From contig OX381719.1 of assembly GCA_947462335.1 (NCBI GenBank), positions 66,566,808-66,630,807 on the forward strand: DNA of 64,000 nt. The letters run 5' to 3'. The first letter of the stretch is position 1. Each line of letters begins with the position of its first letter. The notes below the pieces were generated by a model. It was not told where the DNA came from, searched no databases, and saw only the letters and a program-made list of their open reading frames with translations. This DNA is from Harmothoe impar. Lineage: Eukaryota; Annelida; Polychaeta; Phyllodocida; Polynoidae. The translations under genes and the position numbers were made by a program. Positions 1 to 11,152 of the stretch are shown here, one piece after another.

Positions 1-49
1 TAATGACATATATGGCAATCATGCCCCTGTATATATTATTAAAAAGCAA

Positions 50-304
50 GTGGGTGTGACAAAAAACCGTGAGACTGTGTCGGTTACCGGTAGGTCGTAC
101 AAAGCATACGACAAAGGGAAAACTGACATATTTGTGAATAATAGTGATTGGAAACTTGATACACAAGGTGATAATGACTTGTATATTCCGTATGTGATTG
201 GAAACATAACTAAGTATTTAGATGTTGAGCACCTGGTCAAGAGCTTTAATGTGTACACTCAATTGTCAACTGGTTTCACTCCTAGGATAGTTAAATTAAT
301 TAAT
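50..304 (+). pseudogene. LINE fragment between endonuclease and RT
   Basis: An 85-codon open stretch beginning inside a longer reading frame (the first codon is GTG, so the start is not real). Residues such as GRSYKAYD and DNDLYIPYVIG resemble the linker between the AP-endonuclease and RT domains of LINE ORF2 proteins. It ends in stop codons at 305. The 240 bases that follow still show linker-like residues broken by stops. Family recognition rests on general pattern only. Confidence 0.45.
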
Positions 305-548
305 TAAAAAAATCGATTGCTGAAGAAATCAAGGAGGGTTGTGCATGGTGTCTTCAATACTTTTACAGTTGCTATTAGGGCGATTGATAGAAGAGTAAAT
401 GTCCTGTTGTCTTCAAACAAGAAGAATAGTATTAGGACCAAACTGGACCGCTACAAAGACGACCCTACTAGGTTTTAGGCGGAAGTGAGTGTAGTTTGGA
501 AAGTTCCAAGGAAACCTATATATATATATTAATAATATTGTTGAGTCG

Positions 549-1361
549 TTGAAGCACGCTGATTACTTTATGTATGCCGATGATCTGGCCATATTAGTTA
601 GCGGTAGGGACCAAACAATTGTTCAGGCCCTGGTTCAGGAGGACGTTGATAATTTATGTAACTGGTGTGACAAATATGTATTAACTGTAAATTCATGTAA
701 AACACATGTTATGTGGTGTCATGGTAGTGGTGACAACCGCAACTTTAATGCATATGATATAGTATTAAAGGGCAAGAAGCTCTCGGTTGTTTCGACGTTC
801 AACTATCTGGGTGTAGCAATAGACAGTACCCTGAGCTTTGATAATCATTGTAACAAAGTTCTGAAATCTGGCCGTGTTAAACTGGGACACTTGAGAAGGT
901 TAAAGAAGCATATGGATACTCCGCTTGCTTTACTTATGTATAAGCAAATGGTTGTGCCTGCCTTAGAGTACTGTACCTTCATCTTTGAGAGTGGTCCCGA
1001 AGGCATGTGCCGTGAATTGCAGACTATACAAAATCATTGCTTGAGATGCTGTTTGGATATTGTGGATCCCAGAGATATTAGTATTGATGCTTTACACGAG
1101 CAGTGTGAGTGTGATCGCCTATCTTATAGACGGCGTCGTAGTATCTTGAGTCTAATGTATAAACACTCGAAGTGTGCTGATAACCTAATTGTCCCTAACC
1201 GGGTACTGAGGAGCAACGCACTATTAAAGTTCAAACTTCAACGTCCAAAGGGAGCGTTATATAGGAATAGCCCGTTATATAGGGGCTCGTTGATATGGAA
1301 TGGACTGCCTGCTGAAACCCAGAAAGCGGCAACAAATGTCCTATTTATGTCTAAGATATGA
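549..1361 (+). pseudogene. LINE reverse transcriptase, C-terminal fragment
   Basis: A 270-codon frame starting within RT motif C: the catalytic YADD box lies at residues 9-12. It is followed by the thumb region and the typical C-terminal LINE segment with YKQMVVPALEY and SLIWNGLP. The apparent first codon is TTG, so this is not a true start. The fingers and most of the palm are absent upstream. Orientation is the same as the fragment at 50-304. The reading frame is otherwise intact, suggesting moderate age. Confidence 0.85.
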
Positions 1362-1649
1362 TGTCAAACGCAAGCTTAACTGTGTGAAATGTTTATTGGA
1401 TTTATTGCATTAAGTGGTAACTCCGAGTGATGTGGCATGTAACTCCTGTGAATTATTATCATAACTTATGTACTATATTACCATAGATTGTGTGGTGAGA
1501 AAGGTTTTGTACCCTTCATATGAGATTGACGATCTATTTGCATTTATATACATTTTGTACTTGACCAAATATTGAAAGGCGCAACTTGTTGTGTATATTT
1601 TGTGTCAATAAACTTTTTCAAAACTCAAACTCAAACTCATACTTTTCAG

Positions 1650-1769
1650 TAGAAACCACCAAGTGTAGTTCTAACCCTTGCCTCCACGGGGGAAGCTGCT
1701 TTGAAACCAGCTCGCAGCCAGGCTATGTGTGTTCATGTGGGAATGGTTTCCAAGGAGACCAATGCCAAG
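1650..1769 (+). CDS. Exon: EGF-like module
   Basis: A symmetrical phase 1-1 exon of 120 bases with acceptor TTTTCAG and donor AAG|GTGACT. The six-cysteine pattern reads C-x4-C-x5-C then C-x-C-x8-C, with HGGSC and CSCGNGFQGDQC. This matches a classical EGF repeat and would be extracellular. Confidence 0.85.
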
Positions 1770-4700
1770 GTGACTAATCAGAGTTGTACTGGCTCTTACC
1801 AGATAAACGCTAGTGACCATCATGTGTTATAGCCAAGCAGATGTTTTCTTTTCTCTAGCTTTGATTATCTTGGTCAGTGCAGTGTTCTGTAGTTGAATTA
1901 CACAACATTTGGTGAGGAGTAATTCCAGCTTACTTTGCATCACCTTCTGCTTTTAATGACAAGAGAAATTTCAAACTAGTAAAATAAAAATTGAAAGAGT
2001 TAATAACGCAGTGCCTTTTTCCAGCTCACCCGTCCGTGAATCTGCTTGTTGGTGTAAAGGTGGAGTTGGCTTGGCAGAATGAGATGATAGAACAACAATG
2101 TGATGATATCTCATCTGTGGCCATCATTTGTCAAGAGGTACTTTCTAATAGCTTGTATCTGAGTATCAGCCAGTATTATTTTCTAAAAAATAGAAACAGG
2201 AGTCGGCAAGAACCCATTATGAGCCATGAAGGTACCAATAAATACGATGCAACTTCAAGCCCAGTGGGTTCTGACAGATTAGAGTGTGGATCTGTGTTTA
2301 TACTGCTTGTAATCTTATGTTATTTCTGTGGAGGACCTTGAGGAACCAGATGCAGTGTTTTTGTGGCCCTGTAAATAGTCATCCCATCCTCTCACCTTTC
2401 TAACTTAAATGCATATCAGTCTTTAACACTGAGCATTGTAAAAAGGGGTAGCTCATAATGCAATGGACACTGTAGGATGGAGGTCATGAAAGAGTTGATA
2501 ATTGTACAAATAATAATAATTCATCGGGCTAGAAAGTGATACTATATTATTGTGTTTCTGTAATTATAGTTCTGTTGTTTGGTATTCATCTTATGTGCTG
2601 TAGATGAATAAAATGTTTTTGTTAGATATCAATTGCAATATATTGTAATGAAATGAACCAATGAGTGTAAAATATATCTAAGGTAAGATAGAAATACATG
2701 AATATGTATTAAAGAAGTCGAAGGAATTGATAATTGTACAGACAATTTCTTAGTCATCGGGCTAGAAAGTGATACTATATAATTGTGTTCCTATAACTAT
2801 AGTTCTGTTGTTCGGTATTCATCTTATATACTGTAGATGATAAAAATGTCAATGGCCCTATATTGTAATTAAATGGCCCTGCAGCATGAAGGTATCATCT
2901 CATCCTCCACAATATGTCATCCAGGAACCCGGTGGCCATCGTCTGTAGCTCCTCCATGTTGGAGGACCAGCGCCTCCTCAATACGACTTTACATGTTTGG
3001 TTTCAACACATCGTGAGCTCATCGGTTACCGTAACAGACTTTGTGTTTACGTACCTGCCTGATCCAACCATCCAGGAGGTCTACCCCCTTACAACAATTC
3101 TAAAGTAGGTGAACATCACATTAGCAACTTGTTCTACTCTAAGTTCTCTTTTTAAAAGTTGATATTCTTCAACCCTTGAAGGCTAAGACTTCTTAAACCA
3201 AATCGTAAAATCCTCTGGCAGGGTTGTTGAGTTTACATAACACCTCAGTTAAATTTAGAATCGCCCAAGCACAATCCCTGAGAGCCAGGCATGTCCTGGC
3301 GCTGTAGGATCGTATTCCCTAGCAAAGTACCCCAAAAATAATGGCTCAGGCAACCAAGAGATAGGATGCTGGTTGTTCCCTTCCAGCAATTCACTGCTCT
3401 ACATAAGTTGCACTGGTGTGACCAGCAGTTAGACTATGCCAGTGGTAGTATACAATACTATTGATACCCACCAGTGTACTAACTGTCTAGACTACCACTT
3501 GTGTGTCCACAGAAAACGGTATACTACCCCTTGAATAGACAGCATAGGTTAGCACTTTGTAGTCATGATGCACTGAGGCACAGCCTGTATGCTCTGCTAT
3601 ATATGCATGTATGTGTACAGTGTAGGCAACTTCCTCCCGAAACCTCGGTGATGGTTGTAGTAACTGTTTACATCTGTACCATACAGACACTGTCACATGT
3701 GGTAACATGCAGGTCTATACATTTTCTGATCCTTCCCCAGACCTTGACAATAGTATAATGTACCTTGTGCAGGGGAGGTGTAGAGCTGACGGTGGAGGGG
3801 AATCACCTAACGTCACCCCAAGAACGAAAGATGGAGACCTCCGTAATAACAAAGAATACCACACATTTTTATACAACTGTAAGTACTGGGACTATTAAGA
3901 CTTCAAGTTTGTCATCCAGAAGTATATCATGTCATAGCAACTTAGTAATCATACCACCAACTAGATCCTTGGTGTCACCAATTTTAAGTATAAACTTCAA
4001 TTACTTTGTCCTCCTTTATATTATGTTGGCATAAGCTGCCAGTACCATTACATGTCTGTCTGAACCCACAACGGTTTAGGGTTAAAATGTAACAAAGATA
4101 ATTTATTGATTTTAATCAATTTTGATTCATTAATTGATGAAAACAACTCTTCTTCACTTATTCAGATATGCTATGGGACACAAGTTAGCCGCATGTTTTG
4201 TCCCACCCCTGACATAACCCCTGCGGTTGTGACTGTGAGGACCAAGAGGGACGCCCCCTCTGCCGCCCACCTGGCTGCTTGGCTGAGGTCTCGCCTGCGG
4301 CGGCAGACCAGGGTTACTCTGAATGAGGAGCTGCAGTTTGAGGTGGTGATAGCCTTTGTGCTGGACGGGGTGCCTGAGTACAGGAACCTCACTGCAGGGG
4401 GCCTGGGGGAGTACAGTCACCTCACCGTCTACGCCGACCCGGAGTTTGATAAGTTCAAGCCATTAACACAGCAGTTTATAAGTACCTGGCCGATCAGTCA
4501 CAGATCTATCGAAATAAAAGTAAGTGTCTGAACATATTCATGTGACTCATGAAATGGATGGGTAGTTGCACTTTTAGGAGCTAAGATGTAGGTTCTTTAA
4601 GTAGCATAGGGCGGGAAAAAAACTATTAAGCAGAATGAGTTTTTGACATTTTTCCAACATATGAATAATTATCTTTATACTAAGTTAGAAACTATTATAC

Positions 4701-6981
4701 TACTTGCCATACACCAAATGAAAGCTCTGGATGAGCTGTACACTATTATAGCGAAATCACAACATTTCATATATGCAACGTCCGACGCATTTTATTAGAA
4801 TGGGTCCCATGTTTCAAAATAAATGCAACCATGAAATTTTTACAAAAATATTAATGCATAAATATCTTTGAGGTTAAGAAAAAATTATCTTGCTTGCTGG
4901 TAGTATTGTAAGTCAATTGCTATACCAATAGTGTACTGCTGAATGGAAAAGTCAGTTGTGAAGTGTTGGCATAAGTTGTTTAAAGTGCACCAATATTTCT
5001 GGTGCTAAAAACCTTACTCAGTACTGACCAACTTTCTTAGTCATTTCCTAGTTCCCTAGACGACCAACTCAGGTCCCAACCACCTTTAGTCTCTTCATTT
5101 CTGTGAATGATAGGTGTATCAGGGATGGTGATTTTGACCAATCTTGTAACTCAACATGACTAACCCTATACAGTCAACTAGACCAACACTAGTTAGTCAA
5201 CATGCCAAATTCTAGTCAACATGACTAGCTAAGTTGATCATATTTTGTCTGGAATATGGTTTGTAATTGTATAATCTACAATTACAATTTCCCACACCCA
5301 TCAGTATGCTCAAAAGCACATTAAATGCTTCACATCACACATTTACAACCCATGAGAAAACTCTATTATAAGTTTGAATTGCAAAATCTCAAGAGCAAGG
5401 AGCAGTTGGAAATTATATTATTTCCACATGTATAGGCCACATATACGTCTAGGCCCACTGGAGAAAGCTTCTTACAAACTTGGCTGTCATAAGGCATTTA
5501 ATTTGTGCATTAGACACTTCTTCATATCTGAATATCAGTCTATTTGACTATTAATACATGACTCCTTGACAGCATAAACACCCAATGCCTTTATGACCCA
5601 CCTGGGGTAGGCACTACTGACCAATGTAGCAAAACTAAAGTATATCAGTGTAGCCCAAATGAGCCAAGACCAAATTTGACCTCACCCAAATTATTTGCAT
5701 TGTATATCTTGATGTATTTGCATGATTAGTGCATATGATATCAACCTTTAATTCCTCAAAGAACCGCTAACGACCAGAGCGACGATGTGTTCAAATATAT
5801 TTTGTAGGGGCAGAGGCTACTAGAGGGCCTACAGGAGCAGGACTACACGGTGCAGATCGGGCTGGCCGTGTGCTCCAACATCACGGTGCAGTCTAACCTC
5901 ATCGTGTGTGAACCTCCGTCACACAGACCGGCAGTAGCTGTAGAGGACACGCAGGGGTACAACATCATACCTGTTAAGGTACATGACAAGTTGTATATGA
6001 CATGTTAGGCATGAGGGTATACAACCAGCAACAGCATCTGTGTATGGGTGATGACTGAAATGGAGATGCTGGTTACAGTCTAACAACTTAATTAGATTCA
6101 TACAACACCAGCCTCAAATTGTAGCTTTTTATTAATGAGTTTACCCGCATAGATATTCAACCTTTTTATTTGCTTGAAGCAGTCAATTTAGCTCAAGCAA
6201 ATCAGCTCAAGCAGATCCCAGCTCGTGAAACCTCATCATTTGCTTGAGAATCCAAGCAGATGGCTGATCTGCTAGAGTTTTGAAGCAGAACAGCCATCTG
6301 TTTGACTTTTCAAGAAAAGGCCCAATCAGTTCAAGTACTTTTATATATAAGCTCTTTCTTGAACCACAACTTCTAAAAAGCTGAGTTTACAACGTTAATT
6401 GAAATAGTGGCCTTCACACTTTCAAAAAAGATATGCTTGATAATAAATAGCTCATAGCATAAAAAGAATATCATTTTTATGATGAGTTTTTTTTTCATTT
6501 GCAGGTCATATTCGCCAATCAGCAGATCTTCATCGGAAATCTGGAATATGTCCAAACAGTATGGGAATATCCACCTACTCGATCTGGAATTATCGGGGGC
6601 ATTTGTGGACTGCTTATTTTAGTCCTAATCATTATTATTGTAAAAACCATTCAATATAGAAACAGGAAGTGCACAAATCTCTCCGCTCAGCAACAGCTTG
6701 ACCTAATTGCACATACGACAAGCTATGACAAGAAATCATTAAAAGGCAGCGGCACTTATATCCCTCATGCACTTGCATTCTCCAACACCTTCCAGACGGT
6801 GTCTGATGTTGGCATGTTGGCATTCAGACAGAGGCCGGGCACCATCTACAACGATGACCTGTACAACATGGACTTCTTTGAATTGAACACATCAAGCGGT
6901 GCATCAGGAGGAATGAGGGAGGATGCAGGACATGATGTCACATACCTCCAACCAAGAGACCAGCGCGTCTCAGTGGCCTAA
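1650..6981 (+). CDS. Plexin/MET-type IPT-domain transmembrane receptor, 3' part (seven exons)
   Basis: The 3' part of a host gene whose 5' exons lie outside the window. Exons at 1650-1769, 2025-2137, 2925-3104, 3773-3878, 4166-4519, 5808-5978 and 6505-6981 have AG acceptors and GT donors, mostly with matching phases. In order they encode an EGF module, a short extracellular segment, plexin-like IPT/TIG repeats (one across exons 3-5, one across exons 5-6), a membrane helix and a cytoplasmic tail of about 108 residues. In plexins the tail would be a long RasGAP region and in MET a kinase; neither follows here. Exon 2 ends in phase 0 but exon 3 starts in phase 2, so an exon between them may have been missed or one boundary is wrong. 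Ligand and function are unknown; semaphorin or HGF-like signalling cannot be inferred. Confidence 0.8.
2025..2137 (+). CDS. Exon: extracellular segment after the EGF module
   Basis: Acceptor CCTTTTTCCAG and donor GAG|GTACTT bound 113 bases. The phase-1 start joins correctly with the EGF exon. The peptide (HPSVNLLVGVKVELAWQ...) has a beta-sandwich look with two cysteines; no domain is recognised. It ends in phase 0, which does not match the next exon. Confidence 0.65.
2478..2850. repeat. Duplicated intronic segment (two copies, about 125 bp)
   Basis: Copies at about 2491-2615 and 2721-2848 share long blocks, including CATCGGGCTAGAAAGTGATA and TAGTTCTGTTGTT. They lie in direct orientation inside the intron between exons 2 and 3. 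They are diverged by scattered substitutions, so the duplication is not recent. Confidence 0.75.
2925..3104 (+). CDS. Exon: start of plexin-like IPT repeat
   Basis: Acceptor CATCCAG at 2924 and donor AA|GTAGGT at 3105 bound 180 bases, phase 2 to phase 2. It encodes a conserved-cysteine strand followed by FTYLPDPTIQEVYPL, the opening of a plexin IPT/TIG repeat (DPT followed by a hydrophobic strand). The acceptor is short of pyrimidines, so the 5' boundary is the weaker one. Confidence 0.75.
3773..3878 (+). CDS. Exon: IPT repeat core
   Basis: Acceptor TTGTGCAG and donor ACT|GTAAGT. The phase-2 start matches the previous exon. Residues GGVELTVEGNHLTSPQ are the signature second strand of an IPT/TIG domain (GG-x-L-x-V-x-G-x-x-L). 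Ends in phase 0. Confidence 0.85.
4166..4519 (+). CDS. Exon: end of IPT repeat, beginning of the next
   Basis: Acceptor TTATTCAG and a strong donor AAAA|GTAAGT bound 118 codons in phase 0. The first residues carry the cysteine pair typical of the IPT end (C-Y-G ... F-C-P-T-P). An unusual Arg/Ala-rich insert follows, then a second plexin-like strand ending ISHRSIEIK. The exon is markedly more GC-rich than its flanking introns. Confidence 0.85.
4520..5807. other. Intron, no feature recognised
   Basis: AT-rich intron of 1288 bases. It has a run of short GTCAACATGACTA-like repeats around 5150-5230 and nothing that reads as coding or as a recognisable mobile element. Confidence 0.6.
5808..5978 (+). 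CDS. Exon: second IPT repeat
   Basis: Acceptor TTTTGTAG and donor AAG|GTACAT bound 57 codons in phase 0. It encodes GQRLLEGLQEQDYTVQIG followed by CSNITVQSNLIVCEPP, which is the plexin-type IPT core (G-x-x-L, then Val-x-Ile-Gly, then C ... L-x-C-x-P-P). Confidence 0.88.
6505..6981 (+). CDS. Last exon: membrane helix and short cytoplasmic tail
   Basis: The acceptor has a long pyrimidine tract ending TTTGCAG. The first 24 residues complete an IPT strand (GNLEYVQ). A hydrophobic helix follows (SGIIGGICGLLILVLIIIIV), then a basic stop-transfer (YRNRK). The tail of about 108 residues contains tyrosines in acidic settings (IYNDDLYNMDFF) and a pYxxP-like YLQP near the end. It ends in TAA at 6979-6981. 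There is no GAP or kinase domain. Confidence 0.88.
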   Translation, partial: VIFANQQIFIGNLEYVQTVWEYPPTRSGIIGGICGLLILVLIIIIVKTIQYRNRKCTNLSAQQQLDLIAHTTSYDKKSLKGSGTYIPHALAFSNTFQTVSDVGMLAFRQRPGTIYNDDLYNMDFFELNTSSGASGGMREDAGHDVTYLQPRDQRVSVA

Positions 6982-7248
6982 AAGAACTCTACAAGATGCC
7001 GAATTAGAGACCAAGCTTTATGTATTATTGTAACACATTCTGTGTACGACTCTTGCTAAGAGAGATAATACCTTGATATATGACTCACATCACTCCTGCC
7101 ATTAATACATATTAGTTAACTACTGTCTCGGTTATACGTGCGCTATTTACTACTATGCAATCGTACGAACTGCTAATTGATATATTTATTTGTATTGTTT
7201 ATTCAAAACTTTCATTAACCAAGTGTAAATGCTTGAATCATAAACCAA
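6982..7248. other. 3' UTR/intergenic
   Basis: AT-rich sequence after the receptor stop codon, presumably containing its 3' UTR. No clear AATAAA was seen before the LINE fragment. Confidence 0.4.
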
Positions 7249-8133
7249 TCATATGTAACAGCTCAAATAATAGTATAAATGAATGAGCCCTAGGGGTAAG
7301 ACTCTCGTTGGAAAAGAGATGAATAGTTTGATTAATTCAGTGACTAAGAACCTCATTATACCACTTGTTAATGGGCTAACATGTAAAACCAACCCTGTTG
7401 ACAAGATTGCTGGTAATACTACTTTGGTATCTGCATGCAGACTTATAACGGGGTATCTGACATTAACGTTCAGACTTGGATGAAGACACCTATTCTGTGT
7501 CTGCTGTAATCGCCTGTGTTGGGCTCTTACAACGACATTATATAAATAACCACAGTATTCTAAGACTGGTAATATGGTCTGTTTATATACTAGGATGGCA
7601 GTGTGCTGGGTTATCGCTTTCCACATTTTACCGAGCATGTGGTTTCTGTTGCTAGCAGAGCTTATCAACTTACTGATGGATTTGATTAGACTGAATTTAG
7701 AATCTAAGACTATACCTTGGTATTCATACTCATTCGTGAGATCCAGCTCGTTAGTGCCCATGGAAATATGTATATCCCTTGGAGACACCGGTTGCTAACC
7801 AAAAGTTACGATTTTAGTCTTGCCAGTGTGTATTGACAAGCCGCTAGCGTTAAACCAATCATAAATAGAGGAAGCATCCACTTGCAGCCTTTCACAGGCG
7901 GTTGTTAGACTTTTGTCAGAGTAATAGAAGACCACATCATCAGCATAAGAAATTAGTTTGCAATTTATTATCGCAGTATTTAGATTATTAACAAAGTATA
8001 TAAACAGTAAGGGTCCAAGGATAGATTCTTGTGGAACTCTGAAATTTAAAGGCAGGCAAGAGGAGACAACATTATAACAAATTACTGACTGACTGCGAGC
8101 GCCTAAGTATGCGCAGAGCCATTTTTTATGCAT
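7249..8133 (-). mobile_element. LINE reverse transcriptase remnant
   Basis: Two overlapping minus-strand pieces of one RT. 7795-8133 encodes a degraded ILGPLLF motif (the Q-G box is PQESILGP) and the catalytic SYADD box. 7249-7788 encodes the downstream thumb and C-terminal part with YKQTILPVLEYCGYLYN. The frame changes between them and the last 60 residues are out of register, so the copy is dead. Family not assigned. Confidence 0.8.
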
Positions 8134-8947
8134 TTCTTATGTCAGGGGTCATATACAAAGTTGTTTTCAGTGGTTATTGGGTGAATCTAAGTGAGTTATA
8201 ATTTTTATCATTTTAAAAGAATTTTTGGCTTAATTTCAACATTTTTTTTAGAATCGTCAATTTTCGGTAATTTTGCGCACTTTCTGACAACTAAGACATT
8301 GATTTTTGTATTCAGCATGATTTCTATTGGTCAGAAAAGCCCTCCGAACCTTTTGGTACCCTTCATACAGAAAATGGCCTATAGCTCCTGGACCACTTAC
8401 AATCATCAATACACACACATAAAAACTTCTCACTACTCTAGTTTTAAAAAAGAGCATTAAATGCAGTGTTGGTGTACGAGGCAAATAACACCCTTCAGGC
8501 TGGTATATCATTTATGTATTTATAACATTTTGATCAAACTTTTAAAAATCACATTGAGAGCTGTGACATTGAAGGAATAAAGCAATCATCCAAATCTTAA
8601 AAAGGATTGTGACATATTGCAGGCAAGGTGTTTGCTTTGTTATATGGTATTTGATGACCATTAACATTAACATAGTAACTGAAAATACACGGCTAAGTTG
8701 TAATCTAACTGAAGCACACAGGTAGAGATCTCAAATAAAGACTGGTACTATGATAAGGCTCAGGCATAACATACAAAAAGATGCTGGTTTCCAATATACG
8801 CTGGGAGTATATGGGAAATCTATAATTACAAGGCAGCTTGGTATATGAAGGACAAGATCACATATACAATAATAAGATATGATGATGACGATAGGATTCT
8901 TAAGCCCCGGTGCATGTGAATGCTACCAGGACAGGAACTTCAACAAT
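8134..8947. other. Non-coding AT-rich stretch
   Basis: No coding signal, tandem array or transposon terminus was recognised. Short ORFs here lack domain features. Confidence 0.5.
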
Positions 8948-9667
8948 TCAACAAGACATGATCAATAGTTGAAATGCTGACACAAACAGCACCAGAGCTG
9001 CATTGATGCTGGCTGTACCTCCCCCGCCTGTCTCGGTAGAAGTAGGGACCTCGGTGCTTGTATTTGTCCCGGTCTGTAGACCTGCCCCCCCGACTGGCTG
9101 CAGTGTGAGGGGCTCCTGACACCCTCCACCAGGGGGTAAGGTGACCTCAGGACAGCTGCCACCAGGGGGTGCCACTGGGGCCTGGAAGCCGCACACCCGC
9201 GTCAGGCTGTCCACATCCACCCGGTTGTCTCCGTAGTAGTACAAGTAGGGCTGACGGTTGTACTTGTTAATGTCCCAGCCTGCAGACTGGCTCTCTGCTG
9301 AGATTGCTCCGAAACCATAGGCCACATGTGTGTTCAATCTGATATCTAAAAAATCGTCTCTACAGGGATCCCGGTTGCTCCAGTTAGGGCGCCGTAAGAC
9401 GTTGATGGTCTGGTTTCTGCGCACGCTGAAACCACTGTTGTCGTGGAGGATGCAGTCCACCTGCATGGTGAGAGTCAGGATGTGGTAGGTCAGGTTGTCT
9501 CCTGTGAGAGTATGGTTCTCATACTCCTGGCTACTGAGGAAGCTGCCCAGCATGACAAGGTCCAGGTTACTGAGGATGTCCCTGGGGCGGTAATCAGGGG
9601 GCGGTGTGCAGGCCTCAGTACAGACGGTCGTGTAGAGAACCAGGGTTAAGGGAAGCAAGGACCACAT
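8948..9667 (-). CDS. Secreted, probably GPI-anchored orphan protein
   Basis: An intronless 239-codon frame with an ATG start at 9667 and TGA stop at 8948. Residues 1-17 (MWSLLPLTLVLYTTVCT) form a signal peptide. The mature part has N-glycosylation sequons NHT, NLT, NQT and NWS, paired cysteines and a Pro/Gly-rich linker. The last 18 residues are hydrophobic with no basic tail, after a Ser/Gly/Ala-rich stretch, which is the pattern of a GPI-attachment signal. The coding region is GC-rich compared with its flanks, as for the receptor exons. I do not recognise the family. It could alternatively be the only surviving exon of a larger gene, but signal peptide and terminal helix in one frame argue for a complete protein. 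Confidence 0.65.
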   Translation of the reverse strand: MWSLLPLTLVLYTTVCTEACTPPPDYRPRDILSNLDLVMLGSFLSSQEYENHTLTGDNLTYHILTLTMQVDCILHDNSGFSVRRNQTINVLRRPNWSNRDPCRDDFLDIRLNTHVAYGFGAISAESQSAGWDINKYNRQPYLYYYGDNRVDVDSLTRVCGFQAPVAPPGGSCPEVTLPPGGGCQEPLTLQPVGGAGLQTGTNTSTEVPTSTETGGGGTASINAALVLFVSAFQLLIMSC

Positions 9668-9727
9668 GGTCTGAAACTAGACAGTACTAGAGTTACTGTG
9701 GGGAAACCCTATTAGACGGAGGGAATC

Positions 9728-9776
<49 letters not shown>

Positions 9777-9781
9777 AATAC

Positions 9782-9866
<85 letters not shown>

Positions 9867-9880
9867 GGAGAGAGAGGGAG
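9728..9880. repeat. (TA)n and (GA)n microsatellites
   Basis: A long TATATA run near 9730-9811 passes directly into a GAGAGA run to about 9880. Confidence 0.95.
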
Positions 9881-10079
9881 AGAGAGGGAGAGAGGTAGAG
9901 AGAGGGGATAGAATATAGAAATAGAGTAAGCGAGGCTAAAGACACCAAGCCAGACAATAAGAAGGGTAAAGAAACACACAGTGAGAGGACACAGAGAGGG
10001 ATCGGAGACAGAGACACCCAAAGAGAGACAGAGAGCAAGTCGGAAAAGCGACAGACAGATAGAGATGGTCAGAGGTAGA

Positions 10080-10980
10080 GAGACCCTTGGGGCAGAGACA
10101 GACAGACACCTAGAGGGAAGAGACAGACAGACACCTAGGGGGCAGAGACAGACAGACACCTAGAGGGCAGAGACAGACAGACACCTAGGGGGCAGAGACA
10201 GACAGACACCTAGAGGGCAGAGACAGACAGACACCTAGGGGGCAGAGACAGACAGACACCTGGGGGGCAGAGACAGACAGACACCTAGGGGGCAGAGACA
10301 GACAGACACCTGGGGGCAGAGACAGACACCTAGAGGACAGAGACAGACAGACACCTAGGGGGCAGAGACAGACAGACACCTAGAGGACAGAGACAGACAG
10401 ACACCTAGCGGGCAGAGACAGACAGACACCTAGGGGCAGAGACAGACAGACACTTAGAGGACAGAGACAGACAGACACCTAGAGGGCAGAGACAGACAGA
10501 CACCTAGAGGGCAGAGACAGACAGACACCTAGAGGACAGAGACAGACAGACACCTAGAGGACAGAGACAGACATACAGCTAGAGGACAGAGACAGACAGA
10601 CACCTAGAGGGCAGAGACAGACAGACACCTAGGGGGCAGAGACAGAGAGACACCTAGAGGGCAGAGACAGACAGACACCTAGAGGACAGAGACAGACAGA
10701 CACCTAGAGGACAGAGACAGACATACAGTTAGAGGACAGAGACAGACATACAGTTAGAGGACAGAGACAGACAGACACCTAGAGGACAGAGACAGACAGA
10801 CACCTGGGGGGCAGAGACAGACAGACACCTGGGGGGCAGAGACAGAGAGACACCTAGAGGGCAGAGACAGACAGACACCTAGAGGGCAGAGACAGAGAGA
10901 CACCTAGAGGGCAGAGACAGACAGACACCTAGAGGGTAGAGACAGACAGACACCTAGGGGACAGAGACAGACAGACAGAG
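10080..10980. repeat. 25-bp minisatellite, about 35 units
   Basis: The repeat unit is CAGAGACAGACAGACACCTA plus AGAGGG or GGGGG variants. The array runs almost unbroken from about 10090 to 10975. Some units are one or two bases shorter or carry the variant ATACAGTTA. Apparent ORFs across it are by-products of the repeat. Confidence 0.95.
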
Positions 10981-11047
10981 AGGAGAGAGTGCTTGCATTT
11001 ACAGGCAGGCATGTGGTACATAAAGAGGCGAAGTCACACACCCATAC

Positions 11048-11132
<85 letters not shown>

Positions 11133-11152
11133 TCGAGAGAGAGAGAGAGAGA
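11048..11152. repeat. (TA)n followed by (GA)n microsatellite
   Basis: A long TA run from about 11051 to 11129, followed by GAGAGA to 11152, repeats the TA-to-GA arrangement seen on the other side of the 25-bp minisatellite. Confidence 0.95.

Larger units (their letters stand above)
1..1640 (+). mobile_element. LINE (non-LTR retrotransposon) remnant, internally deleted
   Basis: Two separated coding fragments lie in the same orientation: a piece of the region between endonuclease and reverse transcriptase (50-304) and the C-terminal part of reverse transcriptase (549-1361). The RT motifs that should lie between them are missing, so the copy is internally deleted and dead. The 3' end is marked by a polyadenylation-like AATAAA near 1608 and a short tail of repeated CAAACT units ending near 1638. 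The tail stops about 10 bases before the splice acceptor of the next host exon. The family is not assigned. Confidence 0.8.

Noticed and set aside
9677..10159. Long minus-strand ORFs rich in Leu/Ser/Tyr-Ile across 9.7-11.5 kb
   Set aside because: They are translations of TA, GA and 25-bp repeats; no domain, promoter or splice context.
10080..10980. CRISPR-like array of regular repeats
   Set aside because: The 25-bp units abut with no unique spacers; this is a minisatellite in a eukaryotic genome.
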